Position numbers and translations under genes: made by a program | Shown: positions 5,978 through 13,412 of the stretch, piece after piece | Position numbering within the stretch: position 1 is the stretch's first letter | How the letters are laid out: every line of letters begins with the position of its first letter | Notes under the pieces: model-generated | Seen by the model: only the letters and a program-made list of their open reading frames with translations | The model's database searches: none | What the model was told of the DNA's origin: nothing | Assembly (NCBI GenBank): GCA_017959195.1 | Contig: JAGDBE010000178.1 | Coordinates: forward strand, 1 to 13,428 | Reading direction: 5' to 3' | Origin: Clostridia bacterium | Lineage (GTDB): Bacteria; Bacillota; Clostridia; Oscillospirales; CAG-382 | DNA: 13,428 bases

Positions 5978-8900
5978 ATGGCAGACGAAAATAAGAAAAG
6001 AGATTTTGTCCACCTGCATTTGCACAGTGAGTATAGTTTGCTTGACGGCACGTGCAGAATTTCGGATATACCGCAGGCGTTAAAGAACGTAAACCAGACG
6101 GCCGTTGCGATAACCGACCACGGCGTAATGTACGGTGCGGTCGCGTTTTTCAAGCAGTGCAAAGAAGCGGGCATAAAGCCGATAATCGGCTGCGAAATCT
6201 ACGTTGCCCCCGCTTCACGCTTCAGTAAAAATAAAGAAAACGACGCCGACTACTCGCACCTCGTGCTTCTTTGCAAAGACGAGACGGGATATAAAAATCT
6301 CGTAAAAATCGTGTCGAGAGCGTATATCGAGGGCTTTTATTCAAAGCCGAGGGCGGATTTAGACCTCATACGCGAGCATTCCGACGGGCTTATTGCGCTT
6401 TCCGCATGCCTTTCGGGGTATATACCCAAGCAGATTTTGAGAAATAACGTAAAGGCGGCCGAAGAATACGCAGAAACGCTCGAAGAAATCTTCGGAAAAG
6501 GCAATTTTTATCTCGAACTTCAGAATCACGGGCTCGGCGAGCAGAAAATTGTAAACGAAGAAATTGTAAAAATATCGAAAAAACTCGGTATTCCGCTTGT
6601 CGCGACAAACGACGTTCATTACCTTAAAAAAGAGGACGCCGAACTGCAGACGATACTCATGTGCATACAGATGAATAAAACTTTGTCCGAAAAAAGCGAC
6701 GTCGCGTTCGGAACAGACGAGTTTTATTTAAAGAGCACAGACGAGATGTACGAAATTTTCTCCGAATTTCCCGAAGCGCTTGAAAATACCGTAAAAATTG
6801 CGCAAGAGTGCAATTTCGAATTCAGTTTCGATAAGATTATGATTCCCGCTTTCAACGCACCAAGCGGGCTTACTCCCAAAGAGTACCTCGAAAAGCTCTG
6901 CGGCGAGGGTAAGGAGAGACGGTTTGCTCAGATAACAGAAAGCGGCGGCTTTCTGAATAAAAGAGTTTATGAGGAAAGGCTTTCATACGAGCTTGAAATA
7001 ATCGACCGTATGGGATACGACGAGTATTTTCTCATAGTAAACGATTTCATTTCATACGCAAAATCAAAAAAAATCCCCGTAGGACCGGGCAGGGGCTCGG
7101 GAGCGGGCAGTCTTGCGGCATTTTTTCTCGGAATAACCGACGTTGACCCGATAAAATACGACCTTCTTTTCGAAAGATTCCTTAATCCCGAGAGGGTGAG
7201 CATGCCCGACTTCGACGTCGATTTCTGCTACGAGAGGCGCTCGGAGGTAAAGGATTATCTTGCCGAAAAATACGGCAGAGACCGCGTTTCCGAAATAGTA
7301 ACCTTCGGAACAATGGCGGCAAGGGCGGCGGTGCGCGACGTAGGCAGGGTGATGAACGTAAATTACGCCGACGTTGACAGCGTTGCGAAAAACATCCCGA
7401 TGAAACTCGGTATTACGATAGACAAGGCGCTTGAAGAAAACAAGGAGCTTGCGGAACTTTATCAGAGCACGCCGACAATAAAGGCGATGGTCGATTACGC
7501 AAAGAAGCTTGAGGGCATGCCGAGGCACGCGTCTGTGCACGCGGCGGGCGTTGTCATCATGGACAAGCCGATAGACGAATACGTGCCGCTCGCCGTAAAC
7601 AGAGACACGGTTGTAACGCAGTACACCATGAACGACGTTGCGGACATAGGACTTTTGAAAATCGACCTGCTCGGAATAAGATACCTTACCGTAATATCCG
7701 ATACGCAGAAGGAAGTAAGAAAGACCGAGCCCGGTTTTGACATAGAAAAGGTTAATCTCAGCGACGAAAAGACCTATAAACTTTTGTCTTCGGGAAAGAC
7801 CGACGGCGTGTTCCAGCTCGAATCGGCGGGAATGAAAAAGCTTCTTGTAAATATGAAGCCGGAAAACATAGAAGACGTAACGGCGGCAATCTCGCTTTTC
7901 CGTCCGGGTCCGATGGACAGCATTCCGAAGTACCTTGAAAACAGAAAAAATCCCGAAAAGATAAAGTACGACGTTCCCGAACTCGAAAAAATACTGTCGG
8001 TAACCAACGGCTGTATCGTTTATCAGGAGCAGGTAATGCAGATATTCAGACGGCTTGCGGGCTACTCGTACGGCAGAGCCGACATAGTAAGGCGCGCCAT
8101 GAGCAAGAAAAAGACCAAGGTCATGGAAGAGGAGCGAGAGTACTTCATCGACGGCAAAAAGGACGAAAACGGAAACGTCGAATGCATAGGCGCCGTAAAT
8201 AACGGCGTGAAAAGGGAAATCGCCGAAAAACTCTACGACGAGATGAGCGACTTTGCAAAATACGCGTTCAATAAGTCCCACGCGGTTTGCTACGCCTTCG
8301 TCGCGTTCCGCTCGGCTTATCTCAAGGCGCATTACCCGAAAGAGTATATGTGCGCGCTCATAACAAGCGTTCACGAAAACGCTGCAAAGGTCGCGCAGTA
8401 TATAAACGACTGTAAAAGTATGGGAATAAAGGTGCTTGCTCCCGACGTGAATAAAAGCGGAATGAATTTCTCATGCGAAGAAGGCGAAAACGCCATACGC
8501 TTCGGACTTCTCGGCATAAAGGGCGTCGGCAGAAACTTTATAATTTCCCTTGTAAAAGAAAGGGAAAACGGAGTTTTCACCTCTCTTGAAGACCTGCTTA
8601 CAAGACTTCCGCAGGGCGAAATCAATAAGCACCTGCTCGAAAGCCTCATTTTGAGCGGCGCGCTCGACTGCTTCGGAAAGACGAGAAGATCGCTGCTCGC
8701 GGTGTACGAGAGGGCGCTTGAAATCGTCGCAAAGCGCAACCGCGCAAACGTTTCGGGGCAGTACAATATGTTTTCAACGCCGCCTGCAAACGGTGAAAAA
8801 TCGTTTTCTTCAATGAATATAGAATATCCCGACCTTCCCGAATTCAGCATATCCGAAAAGCTCGGATTCGAAAGGGAAGTCGCCGGCATTTACCTTTCGG

Positions 8901-9655
8901 GACACCCGCTTGAAGAATATTCCGCGCTTGCGTCGAAAATCGGGGCGGTAACAAGCGCCGACGTATACGAATCGGCAAACAACGCCTACGCGCCGGGGCT
9001 CCTTAAAGAAAAACAGAAAATAAGTATGCTCGGCGTCATAAAGAGCAAAAAGGTAACGACCTCGAAAGCCGGCAAGAACATGGCGTTCGTCGTGCTTGAA
9101 GACGAATACGGAGAGACCGAGGCGATAGTATTCCCGAAGGTTTACGACTCGGTGAGCGCATTCTTAAATAAATCAAGCGTCGTGTGCGCGTCGGGCGAGC
9201 TTTCGTTCAAGGATACGTCAGACGAGGACGAAAACGGCGAGATAATCCGCGAGGGCAAAATTTTAGTTTCGGAAATCACGCCCGTCGAATATATTAAAAA
9301 CGAAAATGAAAATAATAACGAAAACAGGGAAAAAAACGAAACGGTAACGCTGTCTTTTTCGAAAAACAGGAAAAACGACGGTTACCGCGAAGCTGCACCG
9401 CAGGAATCCGACAAGACGCTGTGCCTCTATATGCGCGTTCCCGATACGGAATGCGGCGAATTCGAGAGGGTAAAGGCGCTGCTTTCGATTTTCGACTACG
9501 GCAAAACCCCCGCGTTCGTGAATTTCGCGTCCACCGGAAAAACACTAAGATTTTCAAAGGGCGTAGCATATTCAGACGAACTCCATATCGCACTTGTCAA
9601 AATTCTCGGAGACGAAAACGTAAAAACCGCATATAAAAAAATAAATAATGCATAA
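5978..9655 (+). CDS. dnaE: DNA polymerase III alpha subunit DnaE
   Basis: C-family DNA polymerase, 1225 residues. The N-terminal PHP domain has a complete set of likely metal ligands by pattern: H14, H16, D23, H48, E73, H94, C144, D212 and H214. The polymerase core has PGRGSGAGSLAAF, MPDFDVDF (D411, D413) and KIDLLGIR (D563), the three expected catalytic aspartates, then FRPGPMDSIP, YQEQVMQI and FAKYAFNKSHAVCYAF. A helix-hairpin-helix region begins near residue 845 (GIKGVGRN). QYNMF at 928-932 fits a beta-clamp-binding site, and an OB fold covers about 1014-1056. An Asn/Glu-rich low-complexity linker leads to a C-terminal domain typical of DnaE (LCLYMRVPDTECGEFERV). ATG 5978 is chosen because GGGAGG at 5964-5969 lies 8 bases upstream; the in-frame GTG at 5969 overlaps that site. 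Whether it is the main replicase or partners a PolC cannot be told here. Confidence 0.97.
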   Translation: MADENKKRDFVHLHLHSEYSLLDGTCRISDIPQALKNVNQTAVAITDHGVMYGAVAFFKQCKEAGIKPIIGCEIYVAPASRFSKNKENDADYSHLVLLCKDETGYKNLVKIVSRAYIEGFYSKPRADLDLIREHSDGLIALSACLSGYIPKQILRNNVKAAEEYAETLEEIFGKGNFYLELQNHGLGEQKIVNEEIVKISKKLGIPLVATNDVHYLKKEDAELQTILMCIQMNKTLSEKSDVAFGTDEFYLKSTDEMYEIFSEFPEALENTVKIAQECNFEFSFDKIMIPAFNAPSGLTPKEYLEKLCGEGKERRFAQITESGGFLNKRVYEERLSYELEIIDRMGYDEYFLIVNDFISYAKSKKIPVGPGRGSGAGSLAAFFLGITDVDPIKYDLLFERFLNPERVSMPDFDVDFCYERRSEVKDYLAEKYGRDRVSEIVTFGTMAARAAVRDVGRVMNVNYADVDSVAKNIPMKLGITIDKALEENKELAELYQSTPTIKAMVDYAKKLEGMPRHASVHAAGVVIMDKPIDEYVPLAVNRDTVVTQYTMNDVADIGLLKIDLLGIRYLTVISDTQKEVRKTEPGFDIEKVNLSDEKTYKLLSSGKTDGVFQLESAGMKKLLVNMKPENIEDVTAAISLFRPGPMDSIPKYLENRKNPEKIKYDVPELEKILSVTNGCIVYQEQVMQIFRRLAGYSYGRADIVRRAMSKKKTKVMEEEREYFIDGKKDENGNVECIGAVNNGVKREIAEKLYDEMSDFAKYAFNKSHAVCYAFVAFRSAYLKAHYPKEYMCALITSVHENAAKVAQYINDCKSMGIKVLAPDVNKSGMNFSCEEGENAIRFGLLGIKGVGRNFIISLVKERENGVFTSLEDLLTRLPQGEINKHLLESLILSGALDCFGKTRRSLLAVYERALEIVAKRNRANVSGQYNMFSTPPANGEKSFSSMNIEYPDLPEFSISEKLGFEREVAGIYLSGHPLEEYSALASKIGAVTSADVYESANNAYAPGLLKEKQKISMLGVIKSKKVTTSKAGKNMAFVVLEDEYGETEAIVFPKVYDSVSAFLNKSSVVCASGELSFKDTSDEDENGEIIREGKILVSEITPVEYIKNENENNNENREKNETVTLSFSKNRKNDGYREAAPQESDKTLCLYMRVPDTECGEFERVKALLSIFDYGKTPAFVNFASTGKTLRFSKGVAYSDELHIALVKILGDENVKTAYKKINNA

Positions 9656-9688
9656 AATGCGATTTTATACAAATAAAATGCATAAAAT
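9648..9688. repeat. Paired ATGCATAAAAT direct repeats with an AT-only inverted repeat
   Basis: ATGCATAAAAT occurs at 9648-9658 (across the dnaE stop) and again at 9678-9688, exactly 30 bases apart. ATAAAAT-GCG-ATTTTAT (9652-9668) is a perfect 7-bp inverted repeat overlapping the first copy. No T-tract follows, so this is not a convincing terminator. The rest of 9656-9741 is AT-rich and gene-free. The repeats could be regulator sites upstream of the ABC promoter, or chance in AT-rich DNA. Confidence 0.4.
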
Positions 9689-9741
9689 AGCACAAATATC
9701 CGTATAAAACAAAAAATATTCTTAAAAAATGCAAAAAACTA

Positions 9742-9770
9742 TTGACAAAACGAAATAATGGTGGTAGAAT
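9742..9770 (+). promoter_or_regulatory. Sigma-A type promoter of the amino acid ABC operon
   Basis: A perfect TTGACA at 9742-9747, a 17-base spacer and TAGAAT at 9765-9770, preceded by about 80 bases of A/T-rich sequence that may act as an UP element. The start would fall near 9777, about 33 bases before the binding protein ATG. This is the strongest-looking promoter in the window, which suits an abundant binding protein. Confidence 0.9.
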
Positions 9771-9777
9771 ATACCAC
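9761..9777. promoter_or_regulatory. Palindrome GTGGTA-N5-TACCAC over the -10 and start site, candidate operator
   Basis: GTGGTA (9761-9766), spacer GAATA, TACCAC (9772-9777): a perfect 6-bp inverted repeat covering the -10 hexamer and the predicted start. A dimeric repressor bound here would block RNA polymerase. It does not match CodY, ArgR or CymR consensus as I know them. The core TGGTA...TACCA loosely recalls GntR-type operators, but the regulator is unknown and none is encoded in the window. Confidence 0.55.
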
Positions 9778-9809
9778 GTTAAAGCAAAAATAAATTGGAG
9801 GTAACAACA

Positions 9810-10682
9810 ATGAAAAAATTTTTAGCAGTATTGCTTGCGGTACTTATGGTATTCGCAATATGTTCATGTGAAAAGAAAGTTGACGAACAGCAGTCCGAAA
9901 ACGAAGAAACCGAAAACGTAGTTGACGCGCCCGAAGAAAACGCTGAAGAAGCAGGCGAAGAAGCAGGCGATGACGCCGGTGAAGAAGCAGGCGAAGATGA
10001 AACTCCCGCCGAAAACTCGACCATCACGATGGCAACCAACGCATACTTCAAGCCCTACGAATTTTACGAAGGCGACAAGATAGTGGGCATCGACGCTGAA
10101 ATCGCCGAAGAAATCGCAAAGAAACTCGGCAAAGAGCTCGTTATCGAAGATATGGAATTCAGCACCATCATCACTGCGGTTCAGGAAGGTTCCGTTGATT
10201 TCGGTATGGCCGGCATGACGGTAACCGAAGAGAGAAAAGAAAGCGTTGACTTCTCGTCAAGCTATGCAAACGGCGTTCAGTCTATCATCGTAAAGGAAGA
10301 TTCTCCCATTACGAGCGTTGACGACCTCTATGCAGACGGCGCTTCCTATAAGGTAGGCGTACAGCTCGGAACGACGGGCGACATCTACTCGACGGATGAT
10401 TTCGGCGAAGACAACGTAATCCAGTATTCAAAGGGCAACGAAGCGGTTCTCGCACTCGTAGGCGGCTCCGTTGACTGCGTAATCATCGACGACGAACCCG
10501 CAAAGGCTCTCGTTGCCGAAAACGAAGGTCTCAAGATTCTTGACACCTCGTATGCAGACGAAGACTATGCAATCTGCGTTGCAAAGGGCAATGGCGATTT
10601 GCTCGCAGCCATCAACGCCGCAATAGACGAACTCACGCTTGACGGCACGATCGACGCAATAGTTGCAAAATACATCAAATAA
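9810..10682 (+). CDS. Polar amino acid ABC transporter, lipoprotein substrate-binding protein
   Basis: A 290-residue solute-binding protein of the SBP_bac_3 family. Residues 1-19 form a lipoprotein signal peptide with lipobox ICSC; C20 would be lipidated, anchoring it to the outer face of the membrane. Residues 20-71 are a highly acidic, low-complexity linker. The binding domain (72-290) opens with ITMATNAYFKPYEFY and has GIDAEIAEEIAKKLG, GMTVTEERKESVDFS (R142 is placed like the arginine that clamps the substrate carboxylate), GVQLGTTGD and the acidic DDEP near 227-230. The fold points to a free polar amino acid, but not to which one. ATG 9810 has GGAGGT 7 bases upstream; the in-frame TTG at 9795 precedes that site and is rejected. 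Codon choice (GCA, GTT, AAC) differs from murB and dnaE, suggesting strong expression. It is the first gene of the importer operon. Confidence 0.93.
   Translation: MKKFLAVLLAVLMVFAICSCEKKVDEQQSENEETENVVDAPEENAEEAGEEAGDDAGEEAGEDETPAENSTITMATNAYFKPYEFYEGDKIVGIDAEIAEEIAKKLGKELVIEDMEFSTIITAVQEGSVDFGMAGMTVTEERKESVDFSSSYANGVQSIIVKEDSPITSVDDLYADGASYKVGVQLGTTGDIYSTDDFGEDNVIQYSKGNEAVLALVGGSVDCVIIDDEPAKALVAENEGLKILDTSYADEDYAICVAKGNGDLLAAINAAIDELTLDGTIDAIVAKYIK
9945..9992 (+). repeat. Four 12-bp tandem units coding EEAG/DDAG in the binding-protein linker
   Basis: The units at 9945-9956, 9957-9968, 9969-9980 and 9981-9992 encode EEAG, EEAG, DDAG and EEAG (residues 46-61). Units 1, 2 and 4 are identical in DNA (GAAGAAGCAGGC) while unit 3 has diverged. 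In-frame multiples of 12 mean slippage would change linker length without breaking the gene. Confidence 0.85.
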
Positions 10683-10708
10683 TAAAACTGTATAAAGTAC
10701 ATATTACA

Positions 10709-10738
10709 AAACGGGAATGGTACTAATCATTCCCGTTT
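10709..10738 (+). promoter_or_regulatory. Intercistronic stem-loop between binding protein and permease genes
   Basis: An 11-bp perfect stem pairs 10709-10719 (AAACGGGAATG) with 10728-10738 (CATTCCCGTTT), with an 8-base loop. Only three T's close the 3' arm, followed by GC, so full termination is unlikely. In ABC operons such hairpins often act as partial terminators or shield the upstream mRNA from 3' decay, giving more binding protein than permease; I infer that role here. Confidence 0.7.
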
Positions 10739-10774
10739 GCGGTATTTACGGGAAAATTTATGGAGAAGCGGAAA

Positions 10775-12178
10775 ATGAAGAAAAATAAGACTGTAAACGG
10801 CATATTGAAGATACTTGCCGCTGTGGGCATTACAGCAGCGGTGATTTTTGCCGTCGTTTTGTTCCAGCTGAAAGACAGTAAATTCAGCGGCGAAATGACT
10901 GTCGAAAAAGCGTCGCAAATAGTAAACGATACGCTTTCCGATCTGCCGGAAACAGTGTCCGCGGTAGCAAAATTCGTAGAAGAAAATACCGTCGTTACCG
11001 TAAACGATATTACCTACGGCCACGAGAAAAACGTAATCCTCGACTGCACGTACGAGACGATTGACATCGGAAAAACCATAGAAGAAAACGCGCAGAAATA
11101 TATAAACAACGTTTATGCGTTCTATCGCGAAAACAGCGACAGCGGCAAGAAGACAAACGCGACAAAAATAAAGCTTTTCGTCGCGGGGGAGGTACAAGAA
11201 GACGTCAAAAATGCGCAAACCGTTTCGGGAGACGTTAAACTCGAGATTTTCGAGATTGAAAAGGGAAAATATCAGCTTTATCTCGGCGACGACGTCGTAA
11301 ATACCGTTTTCGGCGGAATACTCGACGCTCAGAAAACGATATCCTCAAAGGATACCGCCGAATATAACGGGGAAGAAGTCAATATCCAGAAACTCAATAC
11401 CATAAAAACGGGTATAAAAGACTGCTTTACACTAAAAAATTACAGTAAAGAGCGCCCCGACACGAGCATTCCGATTTTAAAATTGTGGAATACCTTAAAA
11501 TATGATTTCACGCGTAACTTCATCACCGAAAAGCGCTATATGTATCTCGTAACGGGACTTCTCACCACGCTTGAAATCACCGCGTGCGCAGTGCTTCTCG
11601 GTATTATCATCGGCTTTATCGTCGCGATAATCAGGTGCACCTTCCAGAAGACGGGAAAACTCAAAATTCTCGATAAAATCTGCCAGGTTTACCTGTCTGT
11701 AATGAGGGGCACGCCTGTAATGGTACAACTTCTTATTATGTATTTCGTAATACTGCTGCCGATGGGCGTTGAGAAATTTCCCGCGGCGGTGCTCTGCTTC
11801 GGCCTCAATTCCGGAGCATACGTTGCCGAAATCGTGCGCGGCGGAATTATGTCGATAGACGACGGACAGACGGAAGCCGGACGCAGTCTCGGATTTACCT
11901 ATATGCAGACTATGTGGTATATCGTAATCCCGCAGGCGTTCAAGGCGGTGCTGCCGTCGCTCGCAAACGAGTTCATAGCGCTGCTCAAAGAGTCGTCCGT
12001 CGCATTCTATATCGGCGTTGCCGATTTAACGCTCGGAGGAATAAAGATACGTTCAATAACGTACAGTAACTTTATGCCTCTTATCGCAATAGCGCTTATA
12101 TATCTTGTGATAGTGCTCGGACTTTCAAAATGCGTATCCATTCTCGAAAGGAGGCTCCGCAAAGGTGATAACCGTTAA
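10775..12178 (+). CDS. Polar amino acid ABC permease with a large extra N-terminal extracytoplasmic domain
   Basis: 467 residues from ATG 10775, about twice the usual 210-240 of HisM/GlnP-type permeases. Residues about 10-31 form one membrane helix. Residues about 33-250 are a hydrophilic alpha/beta stretch that I do not recognise. The permease proper (about 255-467) has the usual five helices, MRGTPVMVQLL and the ATPase-docking EAA loop (about 366-395, EAGRSLGFTYMQTMWYIVIP). By topology the extra domain should face outside, next to where the binding protein docks. It does not look like a second binding protein of the GlnP-fusion kind, since the SBP_bac_3 motifs are missing. ATG 10775 is preferred over ATG 10760 because GGAG (10762-10765) lies 9 bases before it; the longer form would add five residues. 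It lies 92 bases after the binding protein gene and overlaps the ATPase gene by 14 bases. Confidence 0.9.
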   Translation: MKKNKTVNGILKILAAVGITAAVIFAVVLFQLKDSKFSGEMTVEKASQIVNDTLSDLPETVSAVAKFVEENTVVTVNDITYGHEKNVILDCTYETIDIGKTIEENAQKYINNVYAFYRENSDSGKKTNATKIKLFVAGEVQEDVKNAQTVSGDVKLEIFEIEKGKYQLYLGDDVVNTVFGGILDAQKTISSKDTAEYNGEEVNIQKLNTIKTGIKDCFTLKNYSKERPDTSIPILKLWNTLKYDFTRNFITEKRYMYLVTGLLTTLEITACAVLLGIIIGFIVAIIRCTFQKTGKLKILDKICQVYLSVMRGTPVMVQLLIMYFVILLPMGVEKFPAAVLCFGLNSGAYVAEIVRGGIMSIDDGQTEAGRSLGFTYMQTMWYIVIPQAFKAVLPSLANEFIALLKESSVAFYIGVADLTLGGIKIRSITYSNFMPLIAIALIYLVIVLGLSKCVSILERRLRKGDNR

Positions 12179-12896
12179 AAATCTTTATAAGGACTTCGGA
12201 AAAGACGGCGAAATAAAGGTTCTCAAAGACGTCAGCGAAAAAATCGAAAAAGGCGAAAAAGTGGTTATTATCGGACCGTCGGGAAGCGGAAAATCCACGT
12301 TCCTGCGGTGCTTAAATTTGCTTGAAAAGCCTACTTCCGGCGAGATATGGTTCGAAGACGAACTCATTACCGCCAAAAAATGCGACGTTAATAAACTCCG
12401 CATGAAGATGGGAATGGTGTTCCAGCACTTCAATCTATTCCCGCACCTGACGATAATGGAAAATATTTCTCTCGCCCCGATAAAGCTTCTCAAAAAGACT
12501 AAGGAGGAAGCCGAAAAAAACGCAATGGAACTCTTGGAGCGCGTAGGACTTCCCGATAAGGCACAAGCTTTCCCGGGACAGCTTTCGGGCGGCCAGAAAC
12601 AGCGTATCGCAATAGCGCGCGCCCTTGCAATGAATCCCGACGTCATGCTCTTCGACGAGCCGACAAGCGCGCTTGACCCCGAAATGGTCGGCGAGGTCCT
12701 CGAAATTATGCGCGAACTCGCGGAAGACGGAATGACCATGGTCGTCGTTACGCACGAAATGGGATTTGCAAAAGAGGTCGCAAACAGGGTGCTCTTTATG
12801 GACGAGGGAAAAATTATCGAACAGGGTACCCCCGATGAAATCTTCTCCTCGCCTAAAAGCCCCCGCCTTCAGGACTTCCTGTCAAAGGTTCTTTAA
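12165..12896 (+). CDS. Polar amino acid ABC transporter ATP-binding protein
   Basis: A 243-residue cytoplasmic ATPase of the GlnQ/HisP type that powers the importer as a dimer on two permease subunits. All nucleotide-binding motifs are intact: Walker A GPSGSGKST (37-45), Q-loop Q87 in MVFQHFNLFPH, signature LSGGQ (140-144), Walker B VMLFDE (160-165), D-loop SALD (168-171) and switch H197 in VVTHEMG. VFQHFNLFPHLT and QAFPGQLSGGQKQR are typical of the polar amino acid subfamily. It starts with GTG at 12165 inside the end of the permease gene (14-base overlap), with AAAGGAGG at 12147-12154 ten bases upstream, so translation is probably coupled. The exact amino acid is unknown, so no gene symbol is given. 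Confidence 0.95.
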   Translation: MITVKNLYKDFGKDGEIKVLKDVSEKIEKGEKVVIIGPSGSGKSTFLRCLNLLEKPTSGEIWFEDELITAKKCDVNKLRMKMGMVFQHFNLFPHLTIMENISLAPIKLLKKTKEEAEKNAMELLERVGLPDKAQAFPGQLSGGQKQRIAIARALAMNPDVMLFDEPTSALDPEMVGEVLEIMRELAEDGMTMVVVTHEMGFAKEVANRVLFMDEGKIIEQGTPDEIFSSPKSPRLQDFLSKVL

Positions 12897-12934
12897 ATAT
12901 TACTTTCCGTAACTAAAGAAAGGAGCGCTTTATC

Positions 12935-13315
12935 GTGAAAAGAAGAATCTTATCGGCACTGTGCCTTATTCTTTTGACCGCGCTTGTCGGTTGCAAAAAA
13001 ACGCAAACCGAACCAAGGAGCCTTGAAACACTTAAGGAAATTTACCCCGAATATTTTGAAATGTCCGATTTTAAAGGCATTGAAGTTTACGTGTGGAAAT
13101 CGGACGACGGCTCTTTTCGCTGCGGAATGATGAGCGGCACCAACCGCATGAAGACTGATGAGGAAATTGAGGCTTTGCAGGAAAGACCGCTTTCGATAGA
13201 CGAAGCGAAAATGATTCTTGATGAATCAGGAATCGCAAATAACTTTGTTTTTCTGATTCCCATTGCACAGCCGTACACCGAATACAAAAAGCAAATTAAT
13301 AAACTGTATGAATAA
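12935..13315 (+). CDS. Small lipoprotein of unknown function
   Basis: 126 residues with a clear lipoprotein signal peptide: basic MKRR, a hydrophobic core and lipobox LVGC with C20 as the lipidation site. The mature part (about 106 residues) has no membrane segment. It contains SLETLKEIYPEYFEMSDFKG, GIEVYVWKSDDGSF, CGMMSGTNRMKTDEE and SIDEAKMILDESGI, ending in a mixed FVFLIPIAQPYTEY. From memory this resembles short lipoproteins seen in gut Bacillota, but I cannot name a family or function. GTG 12935 is supported by AAAGGAG ending at 12925, 9 bases upstream. It follows the ATPase by 38 bases with no terminator or clear promoter between them, so it is probably the last gene of the importer operon and may be an accessory surface protein; that link is inference. 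Confidence 0.85.
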   Translation: MKRRILSALCLILLTALVGCKKTQTEPRSLETLKEIYPEYFEMSDFKGIEVYVWKSDDGSFRCGMMSGTNRMKTDEEIEALQERPLSIDEAKMILDESGIANNFVFLIPIAQPYTEYKKQINKLYE

Positions 13316-13349
13316 AAAAGGATATACGGCTTTTGCCGTATATCTTTTT
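13316..13349 (+). terminator. Rho-independent terminator closing the ABC operon
   Basis: A 10-bp stem pairs GATATACGGC (13321-13330) with GCCGTATATC (13335-13344) around a TTTT loop, with five A's before it and TTTTT (13345-13349) after. It begins immediately after the lipoprotein stop codon. Confidence 0.93.
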
Positions 13350-13361
13350 GTTTGTTTTATG

Positions 13362-13412
13362 TACTTTTCTTTCACAAGAAAAGTATCCCCGCTTTCTTGA
13401 AAGAAAGCGGGG
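13362..13412. repeat. Two adjacent perfect hairpins, probable intergenic palindromic repeat
   Basis: The first hairpin pairs TACTTTTCTT (13362-13371) with AAGAAAAGTA (13376-13385), loop TCAC. One base later the second pairs CCCCGCTTTCTT (13387-13398) with AAGAAAGCGGGG (13401-13412), leaving a two-base centre, or realistically a four-base loop. The flank ends in CAAAGAACTTTCCTTA at the window edge, so the element may continue. No coding frame is seen in 13350-13428. The first hairpin has no T-tract and the operon already has a terminator, so a REP/MITE-like repeat fits better than transcription termination. Confidence 0.65.

Noticed and set aside
7064..8374. A 436-codon open frame on the - strand inside dnaE.
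   Set aside because: It has the same codon-aligned antisense cause and lies across the most conserved catalytic part of DnaE.
9795..9809. Upstream TTG start for the binding protein.
   Set aside because: It lies at the edge of the GGAGGT ribosome site and would add five residues in front of a clean lipoprotein signal peptide.
9945..9992. Repeats considered as a possible CRISPR-like array.
   Set aside because: The units are only 12 bp, have no spacers and are in frame within a coding linker.
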